Origin: an uncultured bacterium
GTDB lineage: Bacteria; Bacillota; Clostridia; Oscillospirales; Oscillospiraceae
NCBI GenBank assembly: GCA_946548895.1
Contig: CAMNQF010000017.1
Location: forward strand, 1 to 56,681
DNA: 56,681 bases
Direction of reading: 5' to 3'
Shown: piece after piece, positions 29,844 through 36,842 of the stretch
Layout of the letters: every line of letters starts with the position of its first letter
Position numbering within the stretch: the stretch's first letter is position 1
The notes under the pieces: model-generated
Seen by the model: the letters and a program-made list of their open reading frames with translations, nothing else
What the model was told of the DNA's origin: nothing
The model's database searches: none
Made by a program: the position numbers and the translations under genes

Positions 29844-30772
29844 TACAGCTTCCCCTCCTTAAAGCGGATGATGTCGATAAAGCTCTCCAGCCGGGTCTCC
29901 ACCCCGGCGGTGCCGCTCTGGCTGTCCAGCACCAGGTTCAGCAGGGGCACGTCCTTCACCCGCCGGGCGATGAGCTCGTTGACCATGGCGTCGGGGCCGC
30001 AGGGGAAGGCGCTGAGAAGGATGATGCCGTCCACGGTCTCCCGGCGCAGGGCGATGCCGCCCAGAATCTCCCGGCTGATTTCCCACTTGCAGGTGGAAGA
30101 CAGCTCCCGGCTGCGCTTCAGCGCCGCGTCCCGGTCCACCAGGTCCGCCCGCAGGGGGATGATGCCCGCCTTTTTCAGGTAATCGGTCACTGTCTTGCCC
30201 ATATAGGGGTCTTCGGCCACATAGCTGTGGGCGGCGATGAGAATCTTCATTCCCTCCCGCCTGCACAGCTGCTCCTGTTTTTGGACTCTCGCCTTGTGCT
30301 GGACCAGTTCCGCCTTTTTCGCCGCCTTATAGGCCCGCTTCGCTTCCTTGGCGGTGCAGCCCAGCTCTTTCCCCATCTCCAGGAAGGCGTCCTCCTCCCC
30401 TTTTTTCTGCTCCGCGTCCACCTCGTAGGACAGGAACTTCTGCCGGCTGTCCCGGAACACATTGCGCACCAGGTCGGGGGTAGACTCAAACCGGGTGCAC
30501 ATGGCCCGCTGCCGCCCGAAATTGCTCACCCGGGGCGCCAGGATGTAGTCGCACCGGCCCACCAGGGCGGCCACGTGGCCCAGGTAGACTTTCAGGGACA
30601 GGCAGGCCTCGTCGATGGCCAGGGCGGTCCCCCGCTCCATGATCTCCCGGTCGGTGGGGGCGCTGACCACAGTCTCCATGCCCAGCTTTTGAAAAAAGGT
30701 TTTCCACAGGGCATAGCAGCGGTAGTACAGCATGGCCCGGGGCAGTCCGATGGTTATCGTTTGTCTCTCCAT
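29843..30772 (-). CDS. DUF2229-type protein (CoA-activase companion)
   Basis: A 309-aa protein of the acyl-CoA dehydratase activase-related family (DUF2229). The N-terminus ITIGLPRAMLYYRCYALWKTFF and the Cys-containing DEACLSLKVYLGH match that family, as does the C-terminal SAFPCGPDAMVNELIARR and LVLDSQSGTAGVETRLESF. A charged Lys/Arg-rich helix (about 125-170) sits in the middle. It is first of a three-gene set with an HgdB-like protein and the activator ATPase; in other bacteria these parts are fused in one protein of about 1400 aa. ATG 30772 is taken; GTG 30778 is the alternative and the ribosome site is weak. Confidence 0.8.
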   Translation of the reverse strand: MERQTITIGLPRAMLYYRCYALWKTFFQKLGMETVVSAPTDREIMERGTALAIDEACLSLKVYLGHVAALVGRCDYILAPRVSNFGRQRAMCTRFESTPDLVRNVFRDSRQKFLSYEVDAEQKKGEEDAFLEMGKELGCTAKEAKRAYKAAKKAELVQHKARVQKQEQLCRREGMKILIAAHSYVAEDPYMGKTVTDYLKKAGIIPLRADLVDRDAALKRSRELSSTCKWEISREILGGIALRRETVDGIILLSAFPCGPDAMVNELIARRVKDVPLLNLVLDSQSGTAGVETRLESFIDIIRFKEGKL

Positions 30773-30857
30773 ATTCACATCACCAAAGCATCTTCAAATT
30801 GAGGGCCGGTGCTCCCGCCGGCCCCCGGCCGCCGCGCCCGGCGCGGCAAACGCAAAT

Positions 30858-30866
30858 ATTATAGCA
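30858..30866 (-). promoter_or_regulatory. Extended -10 promoter of the DUF2229-HgdB-HgdC set
   Basis: On the minus strand TGCTATAAT, consensus -10 with TGn, about 85 nt before the start codon; no good -35 box. Confidence 0.6.
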
Positions 30867-30912
30867 CATCCCCCCGAAAAAATCTATCCCCTCCCGCCCT
30901 GCCCCGGGGTAC

Positions 30913-30941
30913 AAAAAAGCCGCCCCCAGGGCGGCTTTTTT
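30913..30941. terminator. Bidirectional intrinsic terminator after the CdaR-like gene
   Basis: AAAAAAGCCGCCC / GGGCGGCTTTTTT hairpin with a CCAG loop and A/T runs on both sides, 25 nt after the stop codon at 30966. Confidence 0.92.
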
Positions 30942-30965
30942 CATAGGGTTGTATGGACGGGCCCC

Positions 30966-32057
30966 TCAGGACTCAATCCCCCGGGACACCAGGTACTTCT
31001 TCACCATCAGCGCCACCTTGAAGGTGATGGCGTCGTCGAACTCCCGCAGGTCCAGGCCGGTGAGCTTCTTGATCTTCTCCAGCCGGTACACCAGGGTGTT
31101 GCGGTGGACGAACAGCTTCCGGGCGGTCTCGGACACGTTCAGGTTGTTCTCAAAGAACTTGTTGATGGTGAACAGCGTCTCCTGGTCCAGGGCGTCGATG
31201 GGGTTCTTTTTAAACACTTCCCGCAGGAACATTTCGCACAGGGTGGTGGGCAGCTGGTAGATGAGCCGCCCGATGCCCAGGTTCTCATAGTTGATGATGG
31301 ACCGCTCCGTCTCGAACACCCTGCCCACGTCGATGGCCACCTGGGCCTCCTTGTAGGTGCGGGCCAGGTCCCGGATATGGCCCACAATGGTGCCGATGCC
31401 CACCACTGTCTTGATGCCCAGGTCCCGGGTGAGGGCCTCCTGGACGGTCTGGGCGATTTTGTACAGCTCCCGGGCGTCGGCGTTCTCCCCCAGGTGCTTC
31501 ACCAGGGCCACGTCCGTCTCGCTGACGGACAGCACAAAATCGGTCTGCTTGTCGGGGTACAGCCCGGAGATCACATCCACGGCGGACACGTCGGGGGTGC
31601 TGAGCTGGCGCACCAGGATCACCGCCCGGGGCGTCTCGGACACAAAGTGCAGCTCCTTGGCCCGGACATAGATGTCCCCCAGCAGGATGTTGTCGCACAG
31701 GATGTTTTTCACGAAGGCGGCCTTGTCGTTTTTCTCCTCATAGTAATTCTTGGCGCCGTTGAGGGCGATCACCGCCATGGCGCAGATGAGGGAAGCCCGC
31801 TCGTCCTCCCCCCGGACAAAGGCGGCGTAGTCGAACTGGCCGCTCCAGCCAGGCAGCGCCTTGAAAGTGAAGCCGCCGCTGACCACCTGCGCGTCCTGAT
31901 CCGCGGCCAGCAGGGCCGCCGCGCTGGCCCATTTTTCCCCGATGCAGGCCAGCTCGTTGCAGGCCACGACGGTGCCCTGCTCGTCGATGACCCCCACCGC
32001 ACGGTCGGAACAATCCTTCATCTGAAGAACGACGCTCTGAAAGATCCTGCTGGACAT
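30966..32057 (-). CDS. CdaR/PucR-family helix-turn-helix regulator
   Basis: A 363-aa transcription regulator. An N-terminal sensory region (residues 1-110, VGVIDEQGTVVACNELACIG) looks like the diacid-recognition/PAS type of CdaR. A GGDEF-like domain in the middle (about 135-250, TVVGIGTIVGHIRDLARTYKEAQVAI) is followed by the PucR-type C-terminal HTH (NVSETARKLFVHRNTLVYRLEKIK, then FDDAITFKVALM). CdaR-type proteins respond to sugar acids such as glycerate or glucarate. It has its own promoter and a strong terminator, and lies upstream of the DUF2229-HgdB-HgdC set, which may be its target. AAGGAGA 7 nt before the ATG. Target and effector are unknown. Confidence 0.85.
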   Translation of the reverse strand: MSSRIFQSVVLQMKDCSDRAVGVIDEQGTVVACNELACIGEKWASAAALLAADQDAQVVSGGFTFKALPGWSGQFDYAAFVRGEDERASLICAMAVIALNGAKNYYEEKNDKAAFVKNILCDNILLGDIYVRAKELHFVSETPRAVILVRQLSTPDVSAVDVISGLYPDKQTDFVLSVSETDVALVKHLGENADARELYKIAQTVQEALTRDLGIKTVVGIGTIVGHIRDLARTYKEAQVAIDVGRVFETERSIINYENLGIGRLIYQLPTTLCEMFLREVFKKNPIDALDQETLFTINKFFENNLNVSETARKLFVHRNTLVYRLEKIKKLTGLDLREFDDAITFKVALMVKKYLVSRGIES

Positions 32058-32133
32058 TGCGCTTTCTCCTTTCTACGCGGCCGGCACTGACGCACTCCGC
32101 CACTTTGTTGATTTTTCATACACTCGCTTTTTT

Positions 32134-32162
32134 ATTATACCGGGTCTCTTAGGAGAATTCAA
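32134..32162 (-). promoter_or_regulatory. Sigma-A promoter of the CdaR-like gene
   Basis: On the minus strand TTGAAT, 17-nt spacer, TATAAT, about 75 nt before the start. Confidence 0.78.
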
Positions 32163-32206
32163 TAGTTTTCTGAAATTTTTTTGTGGAATCTGCCAAATTT
32201 TTCGTA

Positions 32207-32908
32207 TCAATCACTGAAAATGGCTTCCCGCTCCTGTTCCGTCAGCGGCCGCCAGCCTCCCTTGGGCAGGCTCTCGTCCAGCGCCAGCGGCCCAAACCGC
32301 ACCCGCTTCAGGTAGCGCACCGGCTTGCCCCGGGCGGCCAGCATCCGCTTCACCTGGTGGTATTTCCCCTCATGAAGGGTGATGTGGGCGCTCTCCGCGG
32401 ACAGGAGCTCCAGCTCGCCGGGCAGGCAGGCGTACCCGTCCCCCAGGACCACCCCCCGGCGCACCGCCTCCACGTCGCTCTCATCCAAAGCGCCCTCCGT
32501 CTCCACATAGTACACCTTGTCCACGTGGCGCCTGGGGGACAGCAGCCGGTGGGCCAGGGGTCCGTCGTTGGTGAGCAGCAGCAGGCCCTCGGTGTCCTTG
32601 TCCAGCCGGCCGGCGGGGAACAGGCCGATGTTCTGGTACGCCTCCCCCAGGAGGTCCAGCACCGTCCGCTCTCCCGGCTCACCGGTGGACGACACCACCC
32701 CCGCCGGCTTGTTCATCATCAGGTACACCGGGCCCCGGGGCCCGATGGGCGCGCCGTCCACCGTGACGGCGGCGTCCGCAGCCACCTTCTCCTCCGGGCT
32801 GCGGCACACCGCGCCGCCCGCGGCCACCCGGCCCGCCCGGACCAGCGCCCGGGCCTCCTTCCGGCTCCACCTGCCCGTGTCCGCCAGCCGCTTGTCCAGC
32901 CGCTCCAC
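32207..32908 (-). CDS. 16S rRNA pseudouridine synthase, RsuA family
   Basis: A 233-aa RNA pseudouridine synthase. An S4 RNA-binding domain (residues 1-60, RLDKRLADTGRWSRKEARALV) precedes the catalytic domain with Asp in GRLDKDTEGLLLLTNDG; LMMNKPAGVVSS and HEGKYHQVKRMLAARGKPV are further family motifs. The small size and single catalytic domain suit RsuA (16S U516) rather than the longer RluB. The start is GTG 32908, with AGGAGG 8 nt upstream; the frame extends upstream without a ribosome site. It is a single gene next to a DUF4830 gene on the other strand. Confidence 0.92.
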   Translation of the reverse strand: MERLDKRLADTGRWSRKEARALVRAGRVAAGGAVCRSPEEKVAADAAVTVDGAPIGPRGPVYLMMNKPAGVVSSTGEPGERTVLDLLGEAYQNIGLFPAGRLDKDTEGLLLLTNDGPLAHRLLSPRRHVDKVYYVETEGALDESDVEAVRRGVVLGDGYACLPGELELLSAESAHITLHEGKYHQVKRMLAARGKPVRYLKRVRFGPLALDESLPKGGWRPLTEQEREAIFSD

Positions 32909-33036
32909 GCGGACCCCTCCTCTCCGCCGCCGGCCATACATATCGGGGAAAACCGGCTCATATCCTTATCTATCACCACAAGAGCGCCCCGGGCGCCCCG
33001 GGCACACTTTGAATCAACACGGAAGGTCGTGGTACT

Positions 33037-33561
33037 ATGTTCATCGTCACAGCGCGCCTACCAAAGAAACGGCTCCTGGCGGCGTCCGCCGCCGCCCTGT
33101 GCTGTGTGTTCGCGGTCCTCGCCTTCACCCTCACCCTTGGGGGGCGGGCGGTGGCCGCTTCGGCGGAGGTGAAGAACGTCAAGACCAACGACGACCGGCT
33201 GGCCTACCTCAACGGCCTGGGCTGGCAGGTCTCTCCCCAGCCCCTGGCCACCGAGGAGCTGCTCATCCCGGAGGAGTTCGGCGACAGCTATCAGGGTTAC
33301 CTGAAGCTCCAGGCCGACCAGGGCTTCGACCTCACCCAGTACCGGGGGAAGCGGGTGAAGCGGTACACCTACCAGCTCACCAACTACCCCGCCCAGGACG
33401 AGCCGGTGCAGGTCGCCCTGCTGATCTACCGGGGAAAGGTGGTGGGCGGGCAGGTCCAGTCCTCCTCGGGCAGCTTTGTCCACGGCCTCACCCTCCCGGA
33501 ACCCGCCCCCAGCGCGCAGCCCTCGCCGCCGCAGGGCCAGGCGGACTCCGCCGCCCTCTGA
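33037..33561 (+). CDS. DUF4830-type exported protein
   Basis: A 174-aa secreted or membrane-anchored protein. The N-terminal hydrophobic segment (residues 12-36, LLAASAAALCCVFAVLAF) acts as signal or anchor. The DUF4830 domain runs from about 50 to 155: RLAYLNGLGWQV, IPEEFGDSYQGYLKLQADQGFDL, YRGKRVKRYTYQLTNYP and VGGQVQS are its typical blocks. A Pro/Gln/Ser tail ends the protein. Function of the family is unknown. Divergent from rsuA and followed by a bidirectional terminator shared with nagA. Start ATG 33037 has GGAAGG upstream. Confidence 0.82.
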   Translation: MFIVTARLPKKRLLAASAAALCCVFAVLAFTLTLGGRAVAASAEVKNVKTNDDRLAYLNGLGWQVSPQPLATEELLIPEEFGDSYQGYLKLQADQGFDLTQYRGKRVKRYTYQLTNYPAQDEPVQVALLIYRGKVVGGQVQSSSGSFVHGLTLPEPAPSAQPSPPQGQADSAAL

Positions 33562-33619
33562 CCGATCCCGCCCCGGGCTTTCCTGGACGCACCCGCATCT
33601 TGAGGAACTGCCTGACTTT

Positions 33620-33656
33620 AAAACAAGGGAGGCGCTGCCGCGGCCTCCCTCGTTTT
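33620..33656. terminator. Bidirectional terminator between the DUF4830 gene and nagA
   Basis: AAAACAAGGGAGGC / GCCTCCCTCGTTTT hairpin with one mismatch; A-run on one side and T-run on the other. Confidence 0.88.
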
Positions 33657-33661
33657 GTCTG

Positions 33662-34780
33662 TTAAACCACTTGGCGGCCTTTGAAGAACACGGCCTTTAC
33701 GTTCAGGTCCCGGTCCAGCACCACCGCGTTGGCCCGCTTGCCCGGCTCCAGGCTGCCCACCCGGTCAAAAATGCCGATGGCCTGGGCGGGGGTCACCGCC
33801 GCCGACCGCACCGCGTCCGCCAAGGGGATGCCGAAGGACACCGCGGCCTTCATGCAGGCCATCAGGTCGGTGGCCGACCCGGCGATGGTGCCGTCCGCCA
33901 GGGTGGCCAGGGGCCCCTTTACCGTGACCTCCTGCCCGCCCAGGTCGTACTTGCCGTCGGTCATGCCCGCCGCCCGCATGGTGTCCGAGATGAGCACCAC
34001 CCGGTCCGGGCCGAACATTTTGAACACCGCCCTCACAACGGAGGGGTGGATGTGGATGCCGTCGGAGATCAGCTCCACCCGGGCCCAGGGGGAATCCAGC
34101 GCCGCCCCCACCACGCCGGGGGCCCGGTGGCTGAAGGCGGGCATGGCGTTGAACAGGTGGGTGACCTCCCGGGCGCCCCGGCGGAACGCCTCCAGCGCCG
34201 TGTCGTAGCCGGCGGTGGTGTGGGCCACCGCCACGTTCACGTCCTCGCACACCTCTTGAATAAACTCCATGGCCCCCGGCTCCTCCGGGGCCACGGACAC
34301 CAGCTTCACCAGCCCCTCGGCGGCGTCCATCAGGCGCCGGAGCATGGCCGCGTCCGGGGCGTGAAGCCAGTCGCCGTTCTGCGCGCCCTTCTTCGCCAGG
34401 GACAGGAAGGGCCCCTCCAGGTTGATGCCCACCAGGTCCGCGCCGGGGCGGTTCTCCCGGCGGTGGGCGGCGGCGGTCCGGCACACCTTCAGCAGCCGGT
34501 CCTCCAGCAGGGTCATCCCCGCCGGGCAGATCTGGGTCACGCCCCGGCTCAACTCATACTCCGCCATGGTCTGGAGGCCCTCCGGGTCGCCGTCGGACAG
34601 GTCCGCCCCCCGGCAGCCGTGGAAGTGCACGTCGGTGAGGCCGGGGATCACCCAGCAGCCCGCCGCGTCATAAATCTGCCCGTCCCGGCTGTCCGGGGTG
34701 AGCAGGGGGCCGTCGAAGCACACGTCCCGCTCCACAAACCCCCGTTCCAGGTCAAATACCCTGCCGCCTGTGATTTTCAT
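33662..34780 (-). CDS. nagA: N-acetylglucosamine-6-phosphate deacetylase
   Basis: Removes acetate from GlcNAc-6-phosphate, a TIM-barrel metal amidohydrolase, 372 aa. Metal and catalytic motifs: PGLTDVHFHGCRGAD, NLEGPFLS (Glu), VAHTTAGYDTALEAFRRGAREVTHLFNAM (two His), ISDGIHIHPSVV and LISDTMRAAG (catalytic Asp). The HFHG signature and C-terminal PGKRANAVVLDRDLNVK are typical. The start ATG overlaps the nagB stop by 4 nt (ATGA), so translation is coupled. It is the last gene of the nagB-nagA operon under an RpiR-type regulator. Confidence 0.97.
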   Translation of the reverse strand: MKITGGRVFDLERGFVERDVCFDGPLLTPDSRDGQIYDAAGCWVIPGLTDVHFHGCRGADLSDGDPEGLQTMAEYELSRGVTQICPAGMTLLEDRLLKVCRTAAAHRRENRPGADLVGINLEGPFLSLAKKGAQNGDWLHAPDAAMLRRLMDAAEGLVKLVSVAPEEPGAMEFIQEVCEDVNVAVAHTTAGYDTALEAFRRGAREVTHLFNAMPAFSHRAPGVVGAALDSPWARVELISDGIHIHPSVVRAVFKMFGPDRVVLISDTMRAAGMTDGKYDLGGQEVTVKGPLATLADGTIAGSATDLMACMKAAVSFGIPLADAVRSAAVTPAQAIGIFDRVGSLEPGKRANAVVLDRDLNVKAVFFKGRQVV

Positions 34781-35520
34781 GCTTTTCCAACCTCCGCCGC
34801 CTTGGACATGGCGGCCTCGTCCGCCACCAGGGTGACGTCGGGGTGGAGCTGGAGGATGGACGCGGGCACCTCCGGGGTGACAGGGCCAAAGACAGCCTTG
34901 GCCACCGCCTCCGCCTTATCCGCGCCGCTGACTACCACCAGGATCTTCCGGGCCCGCATGATCGTGCCAATGCCCATACTCAGCGCCTGCCGGGGCACAT
35001 CGTCCGCGCTGGCGAAGAACCGGGCGTTGGCCTCGATGGTGCTCTCGGCCAGGTCCACCAGGTGGGTAGCCACGGGGAACTCGCCGCAGGGCTCGTTGAA
35101 GCCGATGTGGCCGTTGCGGCCCATGCCCAGCAGCTGGAGGTCGGCGTAGCCCAGTCCCTCCACCAGCTTCTCATACCGTGCGCCCTCCGCCGCCGGGTCC
35201 TTGGCCAGGCCGTCGGGCACGTTGGTGTTCTCCGGGCGGATGTCCACATGGTCAAACAGGTTGGCCTGCATAAAATAGCGGTAGCTCTGGTCGTGGTCCG
35301 GGGCCAGTCCGTAGTATTCGTCCAGGTTGACCGAGCGCACCTCGCGGAAGCTCAGGTCCCCCTGCTCATACCACTTGATGAGCTGCTGGTAAGTTCCCAC
35401 AGGGGAGGAACCGGTGGCCAGGCCCAGTACGCAGTCCGGCTTGGACACCACCTGGGCGGCGATGATGGAGGCCGCCCGGCGGCTCATGGCGTTATAGTCC
35501 TTTTCCTGATAGATACGCAT
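34777..35520 (-). CDS. nagB: Glucosamine-6-phosphate deaminase
   Basis: Converts glucosamine-6-phosphate to fructose-6-phosphate and ammonia; 247 aa, normal length. MRIYQEKDYNAMSRRAAS at the N-terminus, LATGSSPVGTYQQL (phosphate loop), VNLDEYYGLAPDHDQSYRYFM with the catalytic Asp, LGMGRNGHIGFNEP (base and ring-opening His) and TMRA/KILVVVSG are family motifs. ATG 35520 is preferred, with AGAGGTG 8 nt upstream; GTG 35529 is an alternative. First gene behind the palindrome-covered promoter, co-translated with nagA. Together they deliver amino-sugar carbon to glycolysis. Confidence 0.97.
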   Translation of the reverse strand: MRIYQEKDYNAMSRRAASIIAAQVVSKPDCVLGLATGSSPVGTYQQLIKWYEQGDLSFREVRSVNLDEYYGLAPDHDQSYRYFMQANLFDHVDIRPENTNVPDGLAKDPAAEGARYEKLVEGLGYADLQLLGMGRNGHIGFNEPCGEFPVATHLVDLAESTIEANARFFASADDVPRQALSMGIGTIMRARKILVVVSGADKAEAVAKAVFGPVTPEVPASILQLHPDVTLVADEAAMSKAAEVGKA

Positions 35521-35646
35521 GACATACACCTCTTACAATCATTGAAGTCCGGCGGCGATCCGCCGGCAGGGTCCGGGTCCATGCGCGGGCGCCGTTTTCC
35601 GTGCGGCACAGGCGCGCCTCCGTCCGGCCCCGGAATCGGACGGTCT

Positions 35647-35668
35647 GGATAAATTGTACAATCTATCC
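35647..35668. promoter_or_regulatory. 22-bp palindromic operator over the nagBA promoter
   Basis: GGATAAATTGT followed by ACAATCTATCC; the arms differ at one position. It covers the -10 box and part of the spacer of the nagBA promoter, where a bound repressor would exclude polymerase. The adjacent RpiR-type regulator is the obvious candidate; GntR-type NagR is the alternative, but none is in the window. Confidence 0.75.
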
Positions 35669-35681
35669 CTATCTTTGTCAA
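35653..35681 (-). promoter_or_regulatory. Sigma-A promoter of nagB-nagA
   Basis: On the minus strand TTGACA, 17-nt spacer, TACAAT. It lies about 135 nt upstream of nagB and 55 nt after the rpiR stop. Confidence 0.83.
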
Positions 35682-35735
35682 CACAGCTTTGGCCGTAAGG
35701 GGCCAAAGTTTCAGGGAATGGCACAGGGCCCGCCG

Positions 35736-36590
35736 TCAGAGGTGCTTATCCGCCAGGGCGTTGGCCACCTGCCTGCGCCGCTCCCGGCAGCCGTCCATGT
35801 CCCGGCGGCACACCTCGTTGAACAGCACGTCGGTGAGGTAGAGCTGGCCCATCCGGGCCGCCACGGAGCCCATCTGGAAGGGGCCCTCTTTGGCGACGCA
35901 CTCCAGCACCAAGTCGGCCAAGGCCGCGCCGGGGGATTTGGGAAAGCGGGTGATGAGGATGGTGGCCGCCCCCCGGTCCCGGGCGATCTTCATCACGTCC
36001 ACCAGGTCCCTGGTGGCTCCGGAATAGGAGAAATAGATGACCAGGTCCCCGGGGGCCAGCATGGCGCACCGAATGGCCTGGAAATGGGAGTCATCCACCG
36101 CGTAGAAGTTGGGCATCGCCGTGGAAAACAGGTGGGCCGCCTCCTGGGCCAGGATCATGGAGCCCCCCAGCCCCATGCACAGCACCCGGTCCGCCGCCAG
36201 CACCATGTCCGCCGCGGCCGCCACGGCCGCCGGGTCCAGGGCGGCCATGGTCTGGGTGACGGCCTCCACGTCCGCCTCGCAGATCTTGCGGCACATCTCC
36301 CCCACCTCGTCCTCCGCCGCGACCTCGCTGTGCAGCGGGCTGGCGGACCGGCTCCCCGCGGCGGAGCTGGCCACCGCCAGCTTGAACGCGCTGTAGCCCT
36401 TATAGCCCATCCGCCGGCAAAAGCGGGATACCGTGGCCTCCGCCACCTCCGCCGCCTCCGCCAATTCTGAGATGGACATGAACTGGCAGTCCTGCCGCTG
36501 GAGCATAATGTGGTCCGCGATTTTCCGCTCCGCGCCGGTCAGATGGTAATACTCCCGGTTGATTCTGGTGAATACATCGCCGTAAGACAT
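35736..36590 (-). CDS. MurR/RpiR-family amino-sugar regulator
   Basis: A 284-aa regulator. The N-terminal RpiR helix-turn-helix (residues 1-77, LTGAERKIADHIMLQ and AEATVSRFCRRMGYKGYSAFKL) precedes the SIS sugar-phosphate-binding domain (about 110-245; GLGGSMILAQEAAHLF, PGDLVIYFSYSGATRDLVDVM). SIS regulators of this type sense amino-sugar phosphates such as GlcNAc-6-P or MurNAc-6-P. It is immediately upstream of nagB-nagA on the same strand; a palindrome sits on the nag promoter, and another sits upstream of its own promoter. AAAGGAGG 6 nt before the ATG. Repressor or activator sign is not readable. Confidence 0.9.
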   Translation of the reverse strand: MSYGDVFTRINREYYHLTGAERKIADHIMLQRQDCQFMSISELAEAAEVAEATVSRFCRRMGYKGYSAFKLAVASSAAGSRSASPLHSEVAAEDEVGEMCRKICEADVEAVTQTMAALDPAAVAAAADMVLAADRVLCMGLGGSMILAQEAAHLFSTAMPNFYAVDDSHFQAIRCAMLAPGDLVIYFSYSGATRDLVDVMKIARDRGAATILITRFPKSPGAALADLVLECVAKEGPFQMGSVAARMGQLYLTDVLFNEVCRRDMDGCRERRRQVANALADKHL

Positions 36591-36660
36591 AAGCTCCTCC
36601 TTTCTGTCCGCCTCCGGCGGGTGCGCGGCATGGCCGCCGCCCGCGCCGTTTCATATCCAT

Positions 36661-36690
36661 ATCATATCTTGTTTCTGGGGTTTCCGTCAA
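36661..36690 (-). promoter_or_regulatory. Sigma-A promoter of the RpiR-type gene
   Basis: On the minus strand TTGACG, 18-nt spacer, TATGAT, about 70 nt before the start codon. Confidence 0.72.
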
Positions 36691-36699
36691 GGGAAAATA

Positions 36700-36712
36700 G
36701 AAATTTTATTTC
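36700..36712. promoter_or_regulatory. Inverted repeat upstream of the RpiR-gene promoter
   Basis: GAAATTTTATTTC, a perfect 5-3-5 inverted repeat 9 bp upstream of the -35 box. GAAAT-n-ATTTC half-sites are a common shape for RpiR-type operators, but the sequence is AT-rich and could be chance. It differs from the nag palindrome. Confidence 0.4.
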
Positions 36713-36842
36713 ATTTCGCGGCACATTTCTTCATAAACCCGGCCTACTTCCGCCATTTTTCCCGGAAAGTGCGGGGAAAATATACATTTTTTAAAGCTCT
36801 GTGCCTTTTTTCCTGGGGTGGAAAAAGATTCCTGTCCCGGGG

